The position numbers and the translations under genes were made by a program. From contig CAJLYO010000037.1 in the NCBI GenBank assembly GCA_905210885.1, forward strand, positions 1-10,999: a stretch of 10,999 nt of DNA. Reading direction: 5' to 3'. Positions 6,764 through 10,999 of the stretch are shown piece after piece. The number at the start of each line of letters is the position of its first letter. Positions within the stretch are counted from its first letter, which is position 1. The notes below the pieces were generated by a model. The model was not told the origin of the DNA. It did no database searches and saw nothing but the letters and a program-made list of their open reading frames with translations. Origin of the DNA: an uncultured Eubacteriales bacterium. Its GTDB lineage: Bacteria; Bacillota; Clostridia; Monoglobales; Firm-18.

Positions 6764-8226
6764 AAAAAATGGCTAAACGTTTTATAAGCCTTTTGGCAGT
6801 TTTCGCACTTGCCTGCACAATGCTTACCGTTGTGTATGCTGCTGACGCACAATTTGAGGTTATAATCGATTCCGAGCATTCGTCCGTAGAACCCGGCGAT
6901 ACGCTTACCGTTACTGTTAAACTTAACAATCTTGACACTGTACGTGCCGGTGATATTTTCTTAAGCTATGACAAAGATGCTTTTGATATTTCGGGCACTC
7001 CCGCAGTTGATACAAATTTTGACGGTTTGTTCACAGCTGCAAAGCCGGAGCTTGGTACAGATGCTGCAAACGGTCTTGTAAAGCTTGCTTTTGCAAGCGG
7101 CACTCCCCTTACAATAAGCGCGGGGCAGACCCTGTTCACAGCTTCTTTCACAGCTAAGAACGCTTTCGGAAAGTACACATTCTCGCTGTCTGATGCTTCA
7201 AATCTGTTTGTCGGCGAAACCGAAGAGCCCGACAAGGTTGATTTTGACGTAACAGGTTCAGACGTAACAATCACTGCTGCTGACGATGCAACTCTTGCAA
7301 GCCTCGCTGTTTCGGCAGGTACATTGAACCCTGATTTCGCGTCCGATGTAACATCATATGACTTGGGTGAGGTTTCAAATAACACTTCAAGCCTTGTTAT
7401 CACAGCTAAAACGAACAACGAAAATGCAACAATCACATACAACGGCGCTGCAAGCAACTCTGTTTCACTTAACGTTGGTGATAACACAATCAAAGTTGTT
7501 GTAACAGCTGCTGACGGTACTACTACAAAAGAGTACACAATTACTGTTGCAAGAAAAGACAGAACCTCAACAGGCGGCGGTTCAATCGGCAACACAATTA
7601 CCGGTCCCAAAAAGGACGACCCCGCAAAGCCTGACGACGGTAAGGACGATCCCAATAAGCCCGACGATAAAAAGCGTCCCAGCGACAAGTTCACAGACCT
7701 TACAGGTTATGACTGGGCACTTGACCACATCGACAAGCTTATCGAAAAGGAAATCGTTAACGGTACAAGCGAAACAACATACGAGCCCGGCGCAGACGTT
7801 ACAAGAGCGCAGTTTGCAAAACTCGTAGCGCTTGCTTTCGGTCTTAAGAAAACAGACGCTGCAGCAGCTGTATATTCAGATGTAAACGACAGCGACTGGT
7901 TCAAGGAATATGTTGATATTGCTTCACAGAACGGTATCGTTACAGGATATCCCGACGGTACATTCCTGCCCAATGCAAGAATTACACGTGAGGAAATGTG
8001 CGTAATGCTCGCAAGAGCGCTTAAGTCATACAATCTTGAAACAAAGGAAAACACCTTTGCGGACAGAGCACAGATGGGTGACTGGGCAATCGAGAGCATA
8101 AACCTGCTTTCAGCTAACGGCGTAATCGTTGGTAAGGAAAACAACCTGTTTGCCCCCAAGGACTATGCAACACGTGCAGAAAGCGCAGTTGTTATCAGCA
8201 GAGTTCTTGATATAATAAGCAAATAA
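6760..8226 (+). CDS. Cell-surface anchor protein: cohesin, cadherin-like domain, three SLH repeats
   Basis: The 488-residue exported protein has a signal peptide (1-27, cut after VVYA) and one cohesin domain (about 30-172), with LSYDKDAF at 68-75 as in the scaffoldin's second cohesin. A cadherin-like beta-sandwich (about 176-265) ends in ADGTTTKEYTITVARK. A flexible linker rich in Gly, Pro, Lys and Asp (268-309) leads to three SLH repeats (about 311-360, 371-425, 432-486), recognisable by VTRAQF, ITREEM and ATRAES and by W/Y-x-x-x-x-I-x-x-L-type segments. SLH repeats bind secondary wall polysaccharide, so this protein should display a cohesin on the cell wall and receive a dockerin, for instance that of the scaffoldin. 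The start at 6760 has AAAGGAA 12 nt upstream, inside the end of the RAYT gene, which it overlaps by 4 nt. A second ATG at 6769 is less well placed. Confidence 0.9.
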   Translation: MKKMAKRFISLLAVFALACTMLTVVYAADAQFEVIIDSEHSSVEPGDTLTVTVKLNNLDTVRAGDIFLSYDKDAFDISGTPAVDTNFDGLFTAAKPELGTDAANGLVKLAFASGTPLTISAGQTLFTASFTAKNAFGKYTFSLSDASNLFVGETEEPDKVDFDVTGSDVTITAADDATLASLAVSAGTLNPDFASDVTSYDLGEVSNNTSSLVITAKTNNENATITYNGAASNSVSLNVGDNTIKVVVTAADGTTTKEYTITVARKDRTSTGGGSIGNTITGPKKDDPAKPDDGKDDPNKPDDKKRPSDKFTDLTGYDWALDHIDKLIEKEIVNGTSETTYEPGADVTRAQFAKLVALAFGLKKTDAAAAVYSDVNDSDWFKEYVDIASQNGIVTGYPDGTFLPNARITREEMCVMLARALKSYNLETKENTFADRAQMGDWAIESINLLSANGVIVGKENNLFAPKDYATRAESAVVISRVLDIISK

Positions 8227-8236
8227 GAATCATACA

Positions 8237-8270
8237 AAAAAAGGATGTCCCTTTGCGGACGTCCTTTTTT
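8237..8270 (+). terminator. Intrinsic terminator of the SLH anchor gene
   Basis: AAGGATGTCC (8241-8250) pairs with GGACGTCCTT (8257-8266), one G-U pair and a 6-nt loop, followed by a T-run to 8270 and preceded by a matching A-run. It begins about 10 nt after the stop codon. Confidence 0.92.
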
Positions 8271-8399
8271 ATATGCACAAATGCGGTTTGGCGGATTTTG
8301 TAAAATAATGCTATGTCCCTCGTATTTTCGCTTATTTCGGGCGGATAATTCCTTCTTTGCGGTCATAGGACGATGCGCTGTGCATACATATACGCTTTC

Positions 8400-8432
8400 G
8401 GAACGACCTATGTGTCGTTCCGTCGTCCTGTG
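8400..8432 (+). repeat. REP-like palindrome with CGTCCTGTG tail (copy A)
   Basis: GGAACGAC (8400-8407) and GTCGTTCC (8414-8421) flank the loop CTATGT; the tail GTCGTCCTGTG follows. It matches the copy at 8745-8777 at 32 of 33 positions. The GTAG foot seen in copy B is replaced by TTTC here. Confidence 0.75.
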
Positions 8433-8484
8433 ACAGACGTTATGTAATATCGAGTTGTTTTCATTTATGGTATTCGTTCTTTCT

Positions 8485-8527
8485 GTCACTTTTTGGTGGC
8501 AAAAAGTGACCAAAAAGCCAGCCTGGC
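8485..8527. repeat. Compound hairpin repeat with two alternative pairings
   Basis: GTCACTTTTTG (8485-8495) pairs perfectly with CAAAAAGTGAC (8500-8510) over a GTGG loop. The same T-run can instead pair as TTTTTGG/CCAAAAA (8490-8496 with 8510-8516). GCCAG/CTGGC (8517-8527) follows directly. From memory, similar CTTTTTGGTGGCAAAAAG sequences recur between genes in Clostridia genomes, but this was not searched. Confidence 0.6.
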
Positions 8528-8549
8528 AAAAGAAAAAACACACTGTAAT

Positions 8550-8677
8550 CGCGTTTTTGAAAATTTCTTGCACGAAATAAACTCGCGTAATTAACGCTCA
8601 AACAGTATTTCTAAAACGGCTTGACGAAATAGGAAACTGATGTCAAGCCGTTTTGCCGCAAAATTTTCAAAAACGCG
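8550..8677. repeat. Nested inverted-repeat element (MITE-like or structured RNA)
   Basis: A perfect 17-bp terminal inverted repeat (CGCGTTTTTGAAAATTT at 8550-8566; its complement at 8661-8677) encloses a second perfect 13-bp inverted repeat, AAAACGGCTTGAC (8613-8625) with GTCAAGCCGTTTT (8642-8654). A small GCGT/ACGC hairpin (8585-8597) also lies inside. Together they would fold as a three-way junction. No coding capacity and no clear target-site duplication is seen. Confidence 0.65.
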
Positions 8678-8707
8678 GGGCAGTCTGTAGTTTTCCTTTT
8701 ACAAGGC

Positions 8708-8724
8708 GTCTTGAAAACCAAGAC
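8708..8724. repeat. Small perfect hairpin
   Basis: GTCTTG (8708-8713) and CAAGAC (8719-8724) enclose AAAAC. An outer ACAA/TTGT pairing is possible across a GGC bulge. No T-run follows, so it is not a standard terminator. Confidence 0.45.
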
Positions 8725-8739
8725 TTGTTACAGATATCG

Positions 8740-8785
8740 TGTAGGGAACGACCTATGTGTCGTTCCGCCGTCCTGTGCACAACGT
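8740..8785 (+). repeat. GTAG-footed REP-like palindrome with conserved tail (copy B)
   Basis: TGTAGG precedes GGAACGAC (8745-8752), loop CTATGT and GTCGTTCC (8759-8766); the tail CGTCCTGTGCACAACGT follows. The tail recurs after the REP at 8828-8852, so foot, palindrome and tail appear to travel as one unit. Confidence 0.7.
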
Positions 8786-8827
8786 TTGCCCGACGGACAT
8801 TGTTCGTACAACCTTACGCCCTATTAT

Positions 8828-8872
8828 TGTAGGGGCAGATAGTATCTGCCCGAAACGTCCTGTGCACAGCGT
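8828..8872 (+). repeat. GTAG-footed REP palindrome with conserved tail (copy C)
   Basis: TGTAG then GGGGCAGATA/G/TATCTGCCC. It differs from the palindromes in the RAYT gene at three inner positions, two of which are paired changes (G-C to A-T) that keep the stem. The tail CGTCCTGTGCACAGCGT ends at 8872. Confidence 0.75.
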
Positions 8873-8919
8873 ATGTTATTATGCGCCATGGTTTTATACA
8901 TATTAACGTGACATTACGC

Positions 8920-8953
8920 AAAAAAAGCGGCAAGCTCATGCTTACCGCTTTTT
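8920..8953 (-). terminator. Intrinsic terminator of the uraA-upp operon
   Basis: Read on the minus strand, AAAAAGCGGTAAGC pairs with GCTTGCCGCTTTTT (one G-U pair, loop ATGA) and runs into seven T (plus-strand A at 8920-8926). It begins 14 nt after the upp stop codon. A T-run on the other strand (8949-8953) could make it bidirectional. Confidence 0.93.
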
Positions 8954-8967
8954 ATATTAACCGAAAA

Positions 8968-9594
8968 TTAAAGTGTTCCGAAAAGTCTGTCGCCGGCATC
9001 GCCCAAGCCCGGTACGATGTAGCAGTTTTCGTTAAGCTTTTCATCAAGTGCGCCAACGTAAATATCAACATCGGGGTGAGCCTTCTGAACAGCCTCAACG
9101 CCCTCGGGAGCGCCGATAATATTAACAAGCTTAATTTTCTTTGCTCCTCTTTTCTTGATAAAATCAATTGCCGCTACGGCGCTTCCGCCTGTTGCAAGCA
9201 TGGGGTCCAAAACCAAAACCTGGCGCTGCTCGATATCGGTGGGCAGCTTGCAGTAATACTCAACAGGTTCGTGAGTTTCGGGGTCGCGGTACAAACCAAC
9301 ATGACCGACCTTTGCAGCCGGGATAAGGCTCATAAGAGCGTCAACCATGCCAAGACCCGCACGCAGAATGGGGACAAGCGCAACCTGCTTATCGATAATA
9401 TGACCTGTGGTTGTCGCGATAGGCGTTTCAACCTGAATATCCATAAGCTCCAAATCCTTTGTAGCCTCATATCCCATTAACAGCGCGATTTCATTAATAA
9501 GCTCTCTGAAATCCTTAACAGATGTGTCTTTGTTTCTGAGCATCGAAACCTTATGAATAATAAGGGGGTGCTCCATAACGTACAGTTTACTCAT
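8968..9594 (-). CDS. upp: Uracil phosphoribosyltransferase
   Basis: Cytosolic enzyme of pyrimidine salvage that makes UMP and diphosphate from uracil and PRPP. The 208 residues are the usual length for Upp. The PRPP-binding loop VLVLDPMLATGGSA and the C-terminal uracil-binding segment YIVPGLGDAGDR are both present, as are the family start MSKLYVMEHPLIIHK and the LVPILRAGLGM segment. AAAGGAGA lies 6 nt before the ATG. The start codon is 17 nt after the uraA stop codon, so both genes form one operon: transporter first, then the enzyme that traps uracil as UMP. Confidence 0.97.
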   Translation of the reverse strand: MSKLYVMEHPLIIHKVSMLRNKDTSVKDFRELINEIALLMGYEATKDLELMDIQVETPIATTTGHIIDKQVALVPILRAGLGMVDALMSLIPAAKVGHVGLYRDPETHEPVEYYCKLPTDIEQRQVLVLDPMLATGGSAVAAIDFIKKRGAKKIKLVNIIGAPEGVEAVQKAHPDVDIYVGALDEKLNENCYIVPGLGDAGDRLFGTL

Positions 9595-9611
9595 TATTAT
9601 TCTCCTTTTAA

Positions 9612-10931
9612 TTATACCTCAAAATTAACGCCGGTTTTTGAATCGTCGGCATTTTTTGCACCGAAGTTATAGTCCTTGCCGGGGAGGATTGCGTTTAACA
9701 GTATACCTGTAATTGCCGCAACAGCGATACCGGAAAGGCTGATTGTAATGTTGCCGATTGCAAATACGATTGCTTCCGCATCGCCTGTTCCGAACTTGAT
9801 TCCGATTGCCAGAACCAAAATCAGCGCCGCAATTATAACGTTTCTTGATTTTGAAAGGTCAACATGATTTTCAACAACATTTCTTACGCCGACAGCGGAA
9901 ATCATACCATAAAGAATAAGCGAGATACCGCCGATTGTGGCTGAGGGCATAGCCTCGATTACAGCCGCAAACTTGGGGCAGAAGGAAAGAATAGCCGCAA
10001 ATATTGCCGCAAGTCTTATAACTCTGGGGTCATAAACCTTGGTAAGCGCAAGCACGCCGGTGTTTTCGCCGTAGGTTGTGTTTGCAGGTGCACCGAACAA
10101 CGCCGCAAGGCTTGTTGCAAGACCGTCACCCAAAAGTGTTCTGTGAAGTCCGGGTTTTGCGATAAAGTTCTGACCAACCGTTGAGCTTATGGCGGAGATG
10201 TCGCCGATGTGCTCAATTATTGTAGCAAGGGAAATCGGTACGATTGTTATAATTGAAGTAATTACGATTGAAGCATTGCAGCCGCCGAAAAGCGAGAACA
10301 CCGTATCTTCCATTTTAAAGGGGATACCAATCCATGCAGCCTGCGCAACTGGCGTGAAGTCAACCTGACCCATCAAAGCCGCAACAACGTATGAAACGAT
10401 AACGCCCATAAGAATGGGGATAATCTTTATCATGCCCTTACCCCAGATGTTGCATACAACAACCGTTACGATTGCAACAAGTGCGATTATCCAGTTTGCG
10501 GAGCAGTTTGAAATAGCCGTAGAAGAAAGTGTAAGACCGATTGCAATGATGATAGGACCGGTAACAACGGGAGGGAAGTACTTCATAACTTTGTTGGCAC
10601 CGAAAATCTTAAAGAGAATTGCGAGAACCACATAAACAAGACCTGCGCACGCAACGCCGACGCCTGCGTATGCCGAGAAATGTTCAAGTCCGGCATTTTT
10701 GCAAATATCCGCAACAGCGAAATATCCGCCCAGGAAAGCAAATGACGAACCGAGAAACGCCGGAACCTTGCGTCCTGTGATAACGTGGAACAGCAGTGTG
10801 CCCAAGCCTGCGAACAAAAGCGTGGAGGAAATGCTGAGCCCTGTCAGAACAGGTACAAGCACCGTCGCGCCGAACATTGCAAACAAATGCTGAAGTCCGA
10901 GCACAAAATCTTTTCCGGTTAATTTTTTCAA
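9612..10931 (-). CDS. uraA: Uracil permease, NCS2 (nucleobase:cation symporter-2) family
   Basis: Inner-membrane uracil:proton symporter. The product is about 440 residues and almost entirely hydrophobic, fitting the 14-helix NCS2 fold. Motifs include VPAFLGSSFAF, the substrate-site helix TIIEHIGD (its Glu equals Glu241 of E. coli UraA; UraA His245 is Asp here) and GAPANTTYGENTG with the Glu290 equivalent. The next gene is upp, which supports uracil as substrate over xanthine. I chose the TTG at 10931 (MKKLTGKDFVLG): AAAGGGTG lies 7 nt before it. A GTG at 10949 would give six extra residues, but it overlaps that binding site and has none of its own. A closely related cargo such as another pyrimidine is possible. 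Confidence 0.93.
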   Translation of the reverse strand: MKKLTGKDFVLGLQHLFAMFGATVLVPVLTGLSISSTLLFAGLGTLLFHVITGRKVPAFLGSSFAFLGGYFAVADICKNAGLEHFSAYAGVGVACAGLVYVVLAILFKIFGANKVMKYFPPVVTGPIIIAIGLTLSSTAISNCSANWIIALVAIVTVVVCNIWGKGMIKIIPILMGVIVSYVVAALMGQVDFTPVAQAAWIGIPFKMEDTVFSLFGGCNASIVITSIITIVPISLATIIEHIGDISAISSTVGQNFIAKPGLHRTLLGDGLATSLAALFGAPANTTYGENTGVLALTKVYDPRVIRLAAIFAAILSFCPKFAAVIEAMPSATIGGISLILYGMISAVGVRNVVENHVDLSKSRNVIIAALILVLAIGIKFGTGDAEAIVFAIGNITISLSGIAVAAITGILLNAILPGKDYNFGAKNADDSKTGVNFEV

Positions 10932-10956
10932 AAAACAACACCCTTTCACTGATTTT

Positions 10957-10990
10957 GGGCAAAATTTTTTTGCCCCACCTAAAAAAGGGC
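10957..10990 (-). promoter_or_regulatory. Mutually exclusive hairpins in the uraA leader
   Basis: GGGCAAAA/TTTTGCCC (10957-10975) forms a perfect 8-bp stem 11 nt upstream of the uraA ribosome binding site. The same GCCC bases at 10972-10975 can instead pair with GGGC at 10987-10990. Such alternative pairing can serve attenuation, but the leader is cut by the window edge and no PyrR-binding consensus is visible. Confidence 0.35.
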
Positions 10991-10999
10991 AAAAAAAAT

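Larger units (their letters stand above)
8227..8967. other. Gene-free, repeat-dense intergenic region
   Basis: About 740 bp between the anchor gene and upp contain no credible gene on either strand. The region holds two terminators at its ends, two nearly identical GGAACGAC hairpins, a GTAG-footed REP, a hairpin cluster at 8485-8527, a nested inverted-repeat element at 8550-8677 and a small hairpin at 8708-8724. The tail CGTCCTGTG recurs three times downstream of the REP-type palindromes. Confidence 0.8.

Noticed and set aside
6805..6825. Lipoprotein signal in the anchor protein (ALAC at residues 16-19)
   Set aside because: The position -3 residue is not the usual Leu/Val/Ile, the hydrophobic core continues past the Cys, and VVYA-A gives a normal signal peptidase I site. 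SLH repeats already explain anchoring.
8337..8352. Another REP copy (GGGCGGATAATTCC)
   Set aside because: Only one arm resembles the RAYT-internal palindrome and the other arm is missing, so it is at most a remnant.
8163..8573. Open frame of 136 codons on the minus strand over the anchor-gene end and the repeat region
   Set aside because: It overlaps the SLH coding end, a strong terminator and palindromes, has no ribosome binding site, and its protein resembles nothing I know.
6313..8872. CRISPR array
   Set aside because: The repeats are few, unevenly spaced, in both orientations and partly inside a gene; there are no regular spacers and no cas genes.
8881..9480. Open frame of 199 codons antisense to upp
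   Set aside because: It lies opposite a well-conserved enzyme gene, starts over the upp terminator region and has no recognisable domain.

Overview
The window looks like a chromosomal piece of a Gram-positive anaerobe of class Clostridia, probably a gut or other fibre-associated member of the Oscillospirales or a relative. This rests on Clostridia-type cohesin, dockerin and S-layer-homology (SLH) proteins, an M23 peptidase of a kind common in that group, AAAGGAG-type ribosome binding sites, and GTAG-footed palindromic repeats beside a REP-associated transposase. The species assignment is inference; no rRNA or marker gene is present.

Layout. (1) 1-891 (+): a NagB-like sugar-phosphate isomerase, possibly cut at its 5' end, closed by a strong hairpin at 899-937. 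(2) 940-1995 (-): a membrane-anchored M23 (LytM-type) peptidase, convergent with the first gene and best started at a GTG. (3) 1996-2525: a divergent promoter region. It holds a near-consensus sigma-A promoter at 2227-2255 and a leader of about 260 nt with several hairpins. (4) 2526-3401, 3485-6064 and 6760-8226 (+): three secreted proteins that together form a cohesin/dockerin assembly. They are a dockerin protein, a scaffoldin with two cohesins and its own dockerin, and a cohesin protein with three SLH repeats. (5) 6185-6763 (+): a REP-associated tyrosine transposase (RAYT) lying between the scaffoldin and the anchor gene. It overlaps the anchor gene by 4 nt and carries REP-type palindromes inside its own coding sequence. 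(6) 8227-8967: a gene-free stretch of about 740 bp packed with palindromes, including more GTAG-footed REPs and a nested inverted-repeat element. (7) 8968-10931 (-): the uracil salvage operon uraA-upp, with its own terminator.

How the genes fit together. The most coherent system is the surface assembly. The SLH repeats would hold a cohesin at the cell wall, that cohesin could bind the dockerin of the scaffoldin, and the scaffoldin's two cohesins would remain free for dockerin proteins such as the 291-residue one upstream. No protein in the window has a recognisable glycoside hydrolase, carbohydrate-binding or protease domain. The cluster therefore looks like the structural core of a cellulosome-like or non-cellulosomal complex whose cargo is encoded elsewhere. 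The RAYT and its repeats form a second, independent story. The remaining genes are housekeeping: sugar-phosphate metabolism, wall turnover and pyrimidine salvage.
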